A DNA stretch of 22,863 nt, taken from positions 1-22,863 of the IMG/VR virus record IMGVR_UViG_3300023109_000152. The stretch is one strand, 5' to 3'. The notes below the pieces were generated by a model. The model made no database searches and was not told where the DNA came from. It was given only the letters and a program-made list of their open reading frames with translations. This document shows positions 1 to 6,325 of the stretch, one piece after another (within the stretch, counting starts at the first letter, position 1; each line of letters opens with the position of its first letter). This DNA comes from a virus. The translations under genes were made by a program, and so were the position numbers.

Positions 1-1
1 A

Positions 2-1318
2 AATAACGTATATGTAAACTACAACTTACAAGCTGGTTCTTCATTAAGAGCACCAATTATTTATGATTCAAATAATACTGGTTATTATTTTGATGGTGCA
101 TCTGCACACTCTACGAGATTCGAAGGTGTGAGTAATAGAACAATGGCTTACATAGGTCAGCCGGGTCATACAAGAAACTCTGGTGAATATTATAGAGCTA
201 GACCTCGTCAAACTAGTGATACTAACTATTGGACTGGTGCAATGGGATGGGGTAGACAAGATATGAACGTTGTTTCAACTTGGGGTTCTGGTTTTATTGA
301 TTCTTGGAGTAATCCAGCTAACCAACCATCGGGTACATCTCACTGGGTTGGGATGCAAGCATTCCACTATCGTAGTTCGAACACTGGTGGTTACGGATGG
401 CAGATGGTTGGTGGACCTATTTCTAACTTGAGATTCAGAAGTTCTTGGAGTGGATGGAGAAGTTGGAGAACTATTCCTGTTCTTGATGAGAACAATGGTA
501 ATGGTGGTTCAATGTACGCTGGTAGATATTACGATTCAAATAGTACTGGATATTATGTAGACCCTGCATCATCATCTCAATTTAGTTCTCTATATGCAAA
601 CAATTGGTTTAGAGCACAAAGTTCTACTGGTTTCTACTTCCAAGATAGAGGATGTGGTATGAGATCTGTAAGAGATGAAGGTGGACAGTATGGTACTGTT
701 GCAACTTATGGTTCGGATGTAGGTGGATACGAAGGATGGTCTATCGGTGGTAGAGTAGTGTTTATGCACGATATGAGTTCTGCTAATGGTATTTACAATG
801 ATGTGAATAACGAATGGCATATGCTTAACTATCTAAATGATAGAGTAAGATTATACTATAATGGTGGTGAAAAAATAAGAACTGAATCATATGGTGCATA
901 TATTATTGGTTCACTAAGAGCATCAAGTGATATAATCGCTTACTATTCTGATATGAGATTGAAGGATAAGGAAGGTGATATTGAAAACGCTCTTGATAAG
1001 ATTGGTAAACTAAATGGTTTCTATTATAGAAACAATAAAGAAGCCAATATGATTGGGTATGAGGGAACTGAACTACAAATAGGTTTATCAGCTCAGGATG
1101 TTAAATCAGTATTACCTGAAATCGTACATCCAGCACCTCTTGCACAATCATTAGGGTATGATTATATGACAATTCAATATGATAGAGTTGTACCACTTCT
1201 TGTAAATGCAGTTAATGAACAAAAAGAAATAGTTGATTCTCAAAAAGAAGAAATCGAATATTTAAAATCAGAACTTTTAGAAATGAAAGAGATGATGAAA
1301 GAATTATTAAACAAATAA
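2..1318 (+). CDS. Tail fibre protein with C-terminal S74 self-cleaving chaperone domain (5' partial)
   Basis: The reading frame is open from base 2, so the gene starts upstream of the window; the GTG at 128 is only an internal codon. The visible part is rich in Gly, Ser, Tyr and Trp, as in fibrous adhesins, and carries two copies of a YDSNxTGYYxDxAS repeat. The C-terminus is a peptidase_S74 (endosialidase-type intramolecular chaperone) domain. It contains the SDMRLK motif (Ser codon at 947-949, Lys five residues later), matching the Ser/Lys dyad of this family, where cleavage falls between Ser and Asp. That would release about 122 residues. Further S74 features are IGLSAQDVKSVLPE and YDRVVPLLVNAVNE, followed by a heptad-like Glu/Lys/Leu helix that probably trimerises. 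The family helps fibres trimerise and is then cut off. The role is host recognition at the tail tip. The family call is firm; the receptor is unknown. Confidence 0.88.
   Translation, partial: NNVYVNYNLQAGSSLRAPIIYDSNNTGYYFDGASAHSTRFEGVSNRTMAYIGQPGHTRNSGEYYRARPRQTSDTNYWTGAMGWGRQDMNVVSTWGSGFIDSWSNPANQPSGTSHWVGMQAFHYRSSNTGGYGWQMVGGPISNLRFRSSWSGWRSWRTIPVLDENNGNGGSMYAGRYYDSNSTGYYVDPASSSQFSSLYANNWFRAQSSTGFYFQDRGCGMRSVRDEGGQYGTVATYGSDVGGYEGWSIGGRVVFMHDMSSANGIYNDVNNEWHMLNYLNDRVRLYYNGGEKIRTESYGAYIIGSLRASSDIIAYYSDMRLKDKEGDIENALDKIGKLNGFYYRNNKEANMIGYEGTELQIGLSAQDVKSVLPEIVHPAPLAQSLGYDYMTIQYDRVVPLLVNAVNEQKEIVDSQKEEIEYLKSELLEMKEMMKELLNK
62..103 (+). repeat. Tail-fibre 14-residue repeat, copy 1
   Basis: This 42-nt block encodes YDSNNTGYYFDGAS. 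A second copy with the same spacing of Tyr, Asp, Gly and Tyr-Tyr lies at 530-571. Motifs of this shape mark boundaries between small beta domains in phage fibres. More copies may lie upstream of the window. Confidence 0.7.
530..571 (+). repeat. Tail-fibre 14-residue repeat, copy 2
   Basis: This block encodes YDSNSTGYYVDPAS, identical to copy 1 at 11 of 14 positions and 468 nt downstream of it. It precedes the segment leading to the S74 domain. Confidence 0.7.
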
Positions 1319-1322
1319 TAAA

Positions 1323-1565
1323 ATGGCAATAGAAAAAGAAATAGTTTTAAACAAATTAGAAATTAATGTCAATACACCACATATTGAGGTTGTTAAAAGA
1401 GTTTCATTTGTAGAAGCAGGTGAAGAAATTAGTAGAACTCATACCGATTTCTTATACACATTCGAAAATGAAGAACATCTTTTTGCAAGTGAATCGGTTT
1501 TTATTCAAGGTATATGGAACGATGTATCATCTAGTTGGATAGAAACAACAGGTAGTATCGAATAA
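1323..1565 (+). CDS. Small conserved phage protein of unknown function
   Basis: An 80-residue protein starting at ATG four bases after the fibre stop codon, so almost certainly co-transcribed with the fibre. It has no Cys, no signal peptide and no membrane segment. The central part (HIEVVKRVSFVEAGEEISRT) resembles small proteins that follow tail fibre genes in marine T4-like phages, but I cannot name a function. A role as a fibre-associated or virion protein is suggested only by position. Confidence 0.7.
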   Translation: MAIEKEIVLNKLEINVNTPHIEVVKRVSFVEAGEEISRTHTDFLYTFENEEHLFASESVFIQGIWNDVSSSWIETTGSIE

Positions 1566-1587
1566 TATTTGTGTTTAACTAAATTTG

Positions 1588-1600
1588 GTTATATTTATAG
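1588..1600 (+). promoter_or_regulatory. Candidate late promoter motif (GTTATATTTATAG)
   Basis: The ATATTTATAG core (1591-1600) lies about 60 nt before the ATG at 1660, in a 94-nt gap. The same core recurs before at least six other genes in this window. The 12 bases GTTATATTTATA are also found before the sheath gene at 2073-2084. Confidence 0.5.
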
Positions 1601-1629
1601 GTGTTAGTTTTCCGTTTGGAGAACAACCT

Positions 1630-1647
1630 ATATACTTATATATACAA
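1630..1647 (+). repeat. 18-nt leader repeat, copy 1
   Basis: ATATACTTATATATACAA here is identical to 5041-5058. Both copies lie 12-16 nt upstream of a start codon (1660 and 5075). It could be a promoter element or a translation-leader element. Confidence 0.55.
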
Positions 1648-1659
1648 AAGACAATAAAA

Positions 1660-2052
1660 ATGGCAGTAACTTATTCTTGGGGAATAACCCAAATGACTAA
1701 AAAAACAGTAGGTGAGCATGAAAATGTTGTACTACATGCACGTTGGGAACTTATAGGGACTGAAGGTACTACTGGTACTGAGGGTAGATTTATAGGGGCA
1801 ACACCAATAGACTTTGATTCTGGTTCAGTTGATGAATTTGTAGCTTTCGGAGAACTAACTGAAGAGTTAGTAATCGGTTGGGTATCATCATCAGTAACAC
1901 ATCCAACAAATGGATATTGGCACCATATCTCAGAACAAATTCAAAAAGGTATCGATGAAGTAGATGATGCGGTTGAAGAAGTTCAAGAAGATGGTTTACC
2001 TTGGTCAACAGGTTCAGTAACACCAACACCAGTAGATGGTGGTGGCGAATAA
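1660..2052 (+). CDS. Conserved T4-like phage protein starting MAVTYSW, probable virion protein
   Basis: A 130-residue acidic protein. The frame could be opened at a TTG at 1585, but the ATG at 1660 is preferred: it is preceded by an A-rich leader, begins with the ATGGCA shared by many genes here, and lies downstream of the promoter-like elements. The N-terminus MAVTYSWGITQM and the later segment ELTEELVIGWVSSSV match a small family common in marine T4-like phages near tail genes. The C-terminus is Val/Glu/Asp-rich and ends in Thr/Pro/Gly. The function is not known to me; a structural or fibre-accessory role is inferred from context. Confidence 0.75.
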   Translation: MAVTYSWGITQMTKKTVGEHENVVLHARWELIGTEGTTGTEGRFIGATPIDFDSGSVDEFVAFGELTEELVIGWVSSSVTHPTNGYWHHISEQIQKGIDEVDDAVEEVQEDGLPWSTGSVTPTPVDGGGE

Positions 2053-2068
2053 TTAATGGTTTCAACGT

Positions 2069-2099
2069 TTTAGTTATATTTATATTTGTAATAACTAAA
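2069..2099 (+). promoter_or_regulatory. Composite promoter before the sheath gene, inside an inverted repeat
   Basis: ATATTTATA (2076-2084) overlaps TATATTTG (2081-2088), the Bacteroidota -7 consensus. The element is framed by a perfect 9-bp inverted repeat, TTTAGTTAT (2069-2077) and ATAACTAAA (2091-2099). No well-placed TTTGG -33 box is seen; AATGG at 2055-2059 is the closest. The sheath start codon follows 27 nt later, with a GGAG ribosome-binding site at 2117-2120. Confidence 0.5.
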
Positions 2100-2125
2100 T
2101 TGTTTATTTAATAAACGGAGATAAT

Positions 2126-4420
2126 ATGGCAGAAAGAATTGTATCACCTGGAGTATTTACGAGAGAAAATGACCTTTCGTTCTTAGCACAAGGGGTTGGA
2201 GAAATAGGAGCAGCGTTCATTGGACCTTTCAAACAAGGTACGGCGTTTGTTCCGACAGTAGTTCGAACTCAAAGTGAGTTTGAAGATAAATTTGGTACAC
2301 CTGATGGTACTTACTATACAGAGTATGCAGTGCAGAACTATTTAAGGGAAGCAGGAAGTGCAACTATTGTTAGAGTAGCAGGTGTAGATGGTTATAGTCA
2401 AGTAGCACCTATTGGTATTGCAGTAACTGGTTCAGCTGGATTAAAATTAATTTCAACACTTCACTCAACACATAATGGTGATGAAGAAGTTGGATTTGGT
2501 GGATTTAGTGTAGCTGATGGAAGTGCAACAGGTTCATTTGTTGTTAGTGGTAGTGGAATTGGAGAAATATCTTCTTCTTTAGACTCAACTGATAATAACG
2601 ATGTAACTGATGTATTCGGTTCTAATCCAAGAGGTTCGAAAGATGCATATACATATTCTTACTTTAAGAACGCATATGATGGAATAACTTCTAAAAATGA
2701 AGTTCAAGCAGTTGTATTACCAACTCAAAACTTTTCTTATGATGCTAGTACAGCAGTAACACCATATGTAAAATCACAATTAATCTCCGGTGAAAGATAT
2801 GACCTATTTAAGTTCTATACTTTAGGACATGGTAATGGTGAAAATAAAAGATTTAAGATTTCCATATCTGGTGTTAAGGCAGCAGGTGAAGATGGAGGAA
2901 CTGATTACTCAGTATTTAGTGTAACTGTTCGTTCTTATAATGATACTGATAAGAGAAAAGTAGTATTGGAATCTTTCAATAATGTAAACTTAGATCCAGG
3001 CTCAGCAAATTATATTGCTAGAGTAATTGGTGATAGATGGAGTACTATTGATTCAAATGGTAAGATTACCGAAAATGGTGATTGGATAAACAACTCTAAG
3101 TATATTAGAGTAAAAGTAGGAGAGCAAGGTTCATATCCTGTATCTGCTGCACCATTCGGACATGGAGCTTATTCTAACCCAATTAAAGCAACTGTTGAAA
3201 CTATTGTTCCTTCAGTTGTATTACAAACTGGTTCGATAGCTAACACAACTGGTAACCCACAATATTATGCTGGATTTGATTTTGAATCAATCGGTATAAA
3301 AGATGATAACGCTAACTATATGAAACCTCTACCTGAAAGTGTAGGAGTTGGTTCAAACGTAGTATTTGGATTTGATGGAAATGTAAGTGGAGTTGGTTTA
3401 ACATTAGAAATGACTGGTTCGGCAACTGAGGATATGATTAAGAGACAATTCTCTTTAGGTTTCCAAGGTGGATTTGATGGAATGAGCCCGAATAGAGAAA
3501 TCGCTTTAGGTTCTTCAATTTCAACTGGAAATTCGCAAGGATTTGATTTAACTGATTCAACTAAGTTTGGTTCTAAAGCATACGCTAAAGCTGTGAACGC
3601 AGTTTCAAACGCTGATGAGTATGATATTAATATGGTAGTAACGCCGGGTATTGTAAGAAGATTACACCCAGCAGTTACAACTGATGTATTAGATATGGTA
3701 GAAGCTAGACAAGATTGTTTCTATATTTCTGATTTAACTGGAGTAAACGATACAATATCGCAAGTAACTACTCAGGCTAACGCAATTGATTCAAACTATA
3801 TAGGTTCTTATTACCCTTGGGTTAAGACTGTAGATTCAAATACAAACAAACTAATCTCAGTTCCACCTTCAGTATTACTACCCGCAGTATATGCAGCAAA
3901 TGACGCTATTGCAGCTGAATGGTTCGCACCTGCTGGTTTGAATAGAGGAGGTATTATAGGAGCAGTTAGTGTACTAAATAGATTAACACACTCTGAAAGA
4001 GATACTTTATATGAAAACAAAGTAAATCCAATCGCTTCTTTCCCTGGACAAGGTATTGTAGCATTCGGACAGAAAACGTTGCAAGATAAAGCATCAGCAC
4101 TTGATAGAATTAATGTTAGAAGATTATTAATCAACGTTAAGAAGTTTGTAGCATCTACATCTAGATTCTTAGTATTTGAACAAAATACGGCTCAGACAAG
4201 AGGTAGATTCATTAATACTGTACAACCTTATTTAGAAGGAATACAACAAAGACAAGGATTGTACGCATTTAAAGTAGTTATGGATGAATCTAACAACGGA
4301 CCTGATGTGGTTGATAGAAACATACTTGCTGGACAGATATTCTTACAACCGGCTAAGACAGCTGAATTCATTGTAATTGATTTCAACATCTTACCAACTG
4401 GAGCATCGTTCTCAGCATAA
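2126..4420 (+). CDS. 18: Tail sheath protein (T4 gp18-like)
   Basis: A 764-residue protein, longer than T4 gp18 (about 660). The N-terminus (SPGVFTRENDLSFLAQG, then GAAFIGPFKQGTAFVPT and SEFEDKFG) is the typical gp18 start. The C-terminal part (RGRFINTVQPYLEGIQQRQG, FKVVMDESNN, ILAGQIFLQPAKTAEFIVID) is the conserved sheath core that connects neighbouring subunits. It forms the contractile outer cylinder of the tail. The start codon has one of the few clear Shine-Dalgarno sequences in the window (GGAG, 5-nt spacer), which fits high expression. The extra length probably lies in the variable surface domains in the middle of the protein. The tube gene follows directly, as in T4. Confidence 0.96.
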   Translation: MAERIVSPGVFTRENDLSFLAQGVGEIGAAFIGPFKQGTAFVPTVVRTQSEFEDKFGTPDGTYYTEYAVQNYLREAGSATIVRVAGVDGYSQVAPIGIAVTGSAGLKLISTLHSTHNGDEEVGFGGFSVADGSATGSFVVSGSGIGEISSSLDSTDNNDVTDVFGSNPRGSKDAYTYSYFKNAYDGITSKNEVQAVVLPTQNFSYDASTAVTPYVKSQLISGERYDLFKFYTLGHGNGENKRFKISISGVKAAGEDGGTDYSVFSVTVRSYNDTDKRKVVLESFNNVNLDPGSANYIARVIGDRWSTIDSNGKITENGDWINNSKYIRVKVGEQGSYPVSAAPFGHGAYSNPIKATVETIVPSVVLQTGSIANTTGNPQYYAGFDFESIGIKDDNANYMKPLPESVGVGSNVVFGFDGNVSGVGLTLEMTGSATEDMIKRQFSLGFQGGFDGMSPNREIALGSSISTGNSQGFDLTDSTKFGSKAYAKAVNAVSNADEYDINMVVTPGIVRRLHPAVTTDVLDMVEARQDCFYISDLTGVNDTISQVTTQANAIDSNYIGSYYPWVKTVDSNTNKLISVPPSVLLPAVYAANDAIAAEWFAPAGLNRGGIIGAVSVLNRLTHSERDTLYENKVNPIASFPGQGIVAFGQKTLQDKASALDRINVRRLLINVKKFVASTSRFLVFEQNTAQTRGRFINTVQPYLEGIQQRQGLYAFKVVMDESNNGPDVVDRNILAGQIFLQPAKTAEFIVIDFNILPTGASFSA

Positions 4421-4439
4421 ACAAAAAAAATGAATAACT

Positions 4440-4459
4440 AATATTTATTAGTATAAAAG
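4440..4459 (+). promoter_or_regulatory. Candidate late promoter before the tail tube gene
   Basis: AATATTTAT (4440-4448) is followed directly by TAGTATAAAAG (4449-4459). The same two blocks, separated by two extra bases, occur at 6062-6083 before another gene. It lies 13 nt before the tube start codon. Confidence 0.5.
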
Positions 4460-4472
4460 GGAAAATAAAAAA

Positions 4473-4961
4473 ATGGCAGAAGTATTAGAATTTAACGAAA
4501 TGATGTTCACCAACTTCGAACCGAAGATGAAGAACAGGTATATAATGGAGATTGATGGAATTCAATCATACCTTATAAAAGCTGCAAGTAGACCTTCGAT
4601 AAACTTTGAGACGGTGAAATTAGACCACATCAACACTTATAGAAAACTACAAGGTAAGGGAGAATGGCAAGACATTACAATAACAATGTATGACCCAATC
4701 GTACCTTCAGGCGCTCAACAAGTGATGGAATGGGTTCGTTTAGGATATGAATCGTTAACAGGTAGAAAAGGATATGCAGATTTCTATAAAAAAGATATAG
4801 ATTTCTATATGTTAGGACCTGTTGGTGATAAAATCGAACAATGGAAGTTGAAAGGTGCATTTATTACATCTGCAAACTTTAACGATTTATCATTTGATTC
4901 TAATGACCCAGCTGATATCGAATTAACCCTTTCTTACGATTACGCAATATTGGAATTTTAA
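4473..4961 (+). CDS. 19: Tail tube protein (T4 gp19-like)
   Basis: A 162-residue protein, the usual size for gp19. The segments FEPKMKNRYIMEIDGI near the N-terminus, KAASRPSINFETVKLDHIN, and DITITMYDPIVPSGAQQVMEWV match T4-like tube subunits. The end, ADIELTLSYDYAILEF, is also typical. It polymerises into the inner tube inside the sheath, through which DNA passes. It sits directly after the sheath gene and is followed by an intrinsic terminator, so sheath and tube form a two-gene unit. Confidence 0.95.
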   Translation: MAEVLEFNEMMFTNFEPKMKNRYIMEIDGIQSYLIKAASRPSINFETVKLDHINTYRKLQGKGEWQDITITMYDPIVPSGAQQVMEWVRLGYESLTGRKGYADFYKKDIDFYMLGPVGDKIEQWKLKGAFITSANFNDLSFDSNDPADIELTLSYDYAILEF

Positions 4962-4989
4962 GATATTATTTACTACTATCTATATTTTG

Positions 4990-5018
4990 AAAAGGTTCTC
5001 TTAGTGAGAACCTTTTTT
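4990..5018 (+). terminator. Rho-independent terminator after the tail tube gene
   Basis: A perfect 11-bp stem, AAAAGGTTCTC (4990-5000) with GAGAACCTTTT (5006-5016), has a 5-nt loop (TTAGT) and a T run to 5018. It begins 29 nt after the tube stop codon. Confidence 0.9.
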
Positions 5019-5040
5019 ATTTTATAACTTTTTGTTTTCG

Positions 5041-5058
5041 ATATACTTATATATACAA
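5041..5058 (+). repeat. 18-nt leader repeat, copy 2
   Basis: Identical to 1630-1647. It lies between the terminator and the start codon at 5075, which makes a promoter or leader role more likely, since transcription must restart here. Confidence 0.55.
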
Positions 5059-5074
5059 CTAATAAAGGTTAAAT

Positions 5075-5848
5075 ATGAGCGAAAATAAATTTGAATTCCC
5101 AACTGAGGTAATTGATTTACCATCTAAAGGTTTGGGATACCCAGAAGGACATCCCCTAAAAAAAGGAAATATTGAAATTAAGTATATGACTGCAAGAGAA
5201 GAAGATATTCTTGCATCTCAATCCTTAATTAGAAAGGGTGTAGTATTAGATAAGTTGTTTGAATCAGTAGTTGTAGAACCAAATGTTAATATCAATGATA
5301 TTTTTATTGGAGATAAGAACGCTATTCTATTAGCAACTAGAGTATTAGGTTATGGTGCAGAATACAAAGTAGAGATAACTGACCCATCTACATTAGAAGA
5401 GCAAGAAGTAATTATTGACTTATCTAAAGTAAAAACCAAAGATTTTAATGAGGAATTACTAAATTCTGAAAATCTTTATAAATTTAAATTACCAAGAAGT
5501 GGAACTGAATTAGAGTTTAAACTTTTAACACATGGTGATGAATTAGAAATTACAAAAGAAAACCAAGCACTGGCTAGATTATATAAAGGAAAGGGAGATT
5601 CTACATTTGATGTAACCACTCGTTTAAAGTATATGATTCAATCAGTAGATGGTAATAAAGATAGAGGGTATATTACTAAGTGGGTACAAAACTCATTCTT
5701 AGCATTAGATACTAAAGCATTTAGAAAATACGTTAAGGAAATCAGTCCAGATATGGATTTAAAGTTTAACTTCACTTCGGAGTTAACGGGTGAGGAGGAG
5801 GCACTCGATATTCCCTTTGGGGCCGGGTTTTTTTACCCTGCCGAGTAA
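5075..5848 (+). CDS. 26: T4 gp26-type baseplate/tail assembly protein, probable chaperone
   Basis: A 257-residue protein of the T4_baseplate (gp26-like) family. The N-terminus LPSKGLGYPEGHPLKKG, then IEIKYMTAREEDILASQSLI and GDKNAILLATRVLGYGAEY, is the family signature. In T4, gp26 is a baseplate hub assembly factor. Here it sits between the sheath/tube pair and the tape measure gene, the place that tail assembly chaperones (lambda gpG/gpGT, Mu gp41/42) occupy in other phages. Its end, GAGFFYPAE, overlaps a second frame at a run of seven T bases, so a longer frameshifted product is likely. Family call is firm; the chaperone role is inference. Confidence 0.85.
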   Translation: MSENKFEFPTEVIDLPSKGLGYPEGHPLKKGNIEIKYMTAREEDILASQSLIRKGVVLDKLFESVVVEPNVNINDIFIGDKNAILLATRVLGYGAEYKVEITDPSTLEEQEVIIDLSKVKTKDFNEELLNSENLYKFKLPRSGTELEFKLLTHGDELEITKENQALARLYKGKGDSTFDVTTRLKYMIQSVDGNKDRGYITKWVQNSFLALDTKAFRKYVKEISPDMDLKFNFTSELTGEEEALDIPFGAGFFYPAE

Positions 5849-6041
5849 CTACTCAATTCAACTTCATGACCAAATTTGGGAAATGGTTAACTTCGGTAAT
5901 GGTTTTACTTGGAGAGATGTTTACTTCATGCCAATACAATGGAGAAAGTTCTATTTCAAGAAGTTGATAGATTTAAAGAAAAAAGAATCAGACCAAATGA
6001 AAAAGGCTGAAAGACAATCAAAAGTAAGGGTTAGAAAATAA
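5790..6041 (+). CDS. 51: gp51-like C-terminal frame, probably expressed by ribosomal frameshift from the gp26-type gene
   Basis: This frame is +1 (equivalently -2) relative to the upstream gene. The open part can be read from a GTG at 5790, but the first ATG is at 5883, inside the conserved region. Homology-like content starts before that ATG (YSIQLHDQIWEMVNFG), continues with FTWRDVYFMPIQWRKFYFKK, and ends in a Lys/Glu-rich helix. This resembles the small gp51-like proteins that follow gp26 in marine T4-like phages. The absence of an upstream ATG and the T7 slip site at 5828-5834 suggest it is made as a fusion, entering the frame near base 5835. An independent short protein from 5883 is the alternative. 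Confidence 0.7.
   Translation: MRRRHSIFPLGPGFFTLPSNYSIQLHDQIWEMVNFGNGFTWRDVYFMPIQWRKFYFKKLIDLKKKESDQMKKAERQSKVRVRK
5821..5842 (+). promoter_or_regulatory. Predicted +1/-2 frameshift site: T7 run in a GC-rich hairpin loop
   Basis: In the 5075 frame the codons are GGG TTT TTT TAC. A Phe tRNA on TTT 5831-5833 can re-pair on TTT 5832-5834 (+1); a -2 slip is also possible. Either leads into the 5790-6041 frame. GGCCGGG (5821-5827) can pair with CCCTGCC (5836-5842) with one mismatch, placing the T run in an 8-nt loop. GAGGAGGAGG lies about 27 nt upstream (5792-5801). Confidence 0.6.
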
Positions 6042-6057
6042 TCCTTACTTTTTTTTT
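6021..6057 (+). terminator. Rho-independent terminator overlapping the end of the gp51-like frame
   Basis: A perfect 9-bp stem, AAAGTAAGG (6021-6029) with CCTTACTTT (6043-6051), has a 13-nt loop and a nine-T tract (6049-6057). The left arm lies inside the last codons of the coding frame. Confidence 0.8.
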
Positions 6058-6061
6058 ATCC

Positions 6062-6083
6062 AATATTTATAATAGTATAAAAG
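6062..6083 (+). promoter_or_regulatory. Candidate late promoter before the 6100 gene and tape measure unit
   Basis: AATATTTAT (6062-6070), two bases, then TAGTATAAAAG (6073-6083). Nearly the same composite as at 4440-4459. It follows directly after a terminator, so a new transcript for the 6100-13340 genes could begin here. Confidence 0.55.
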
Positions 6084-6099
6084 TATAAACACATTACTC

Positions 6100-6309
6100 A
6101 TGGGAAAAAACAAAACAAACGAAGGTTTATTTGGAGCAGCAAAGAAGTTTTCAGATGCATTCTTTGATGGTTTATCTAAAAACGCATCTAATAGAATGAT
6201 TCAAAAAGCTAGAAAGGCTGGATTACCAAAAGATGCTATCGATGTAATGAATAATATCCAAAAAGAAAAAGATTATTTAGATTCATTACTTAAAAAATAT
6301 GAGAATTAA
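6100..6309 (+). CDS. Small basic protein of unknown function upstream of the tape measure
   Basis: A 69-residue Lys- and Asn-rich protein, predicted mostly helical (LFGAAKKFSDAFFDGLSKNA, then NRMIQKARKAGLPKDAIDVM, then a Lys/Glu/Leu helix). It has no signal peptide. It is the first gene after a terminator and promoter-like element, and it is followed 16 nt later by the tape measure gene. I do not recognise the family. A tail assembly or scaffolding role is suggested by place only. Confidence 0.65.
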   Translation: MGKNKTNEGLFGAAKKFSDAFFDGLSKNASNRMIQKARKAGLPKDAIDVMNNIQKEKDYLDSLLKKYEN

Positions 6310-6325
6310 TATTTGTTAAACAAAA

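Noticed and set aside
1585-1659. Longer version of the MAVTYSW protein starting from TTG at 1585
   Set aside because: The added residues cover the promoter-like motif and the 18-nt leader repeat; the ATG at 1660 has the A-rich leader and ATGGCA start common here.
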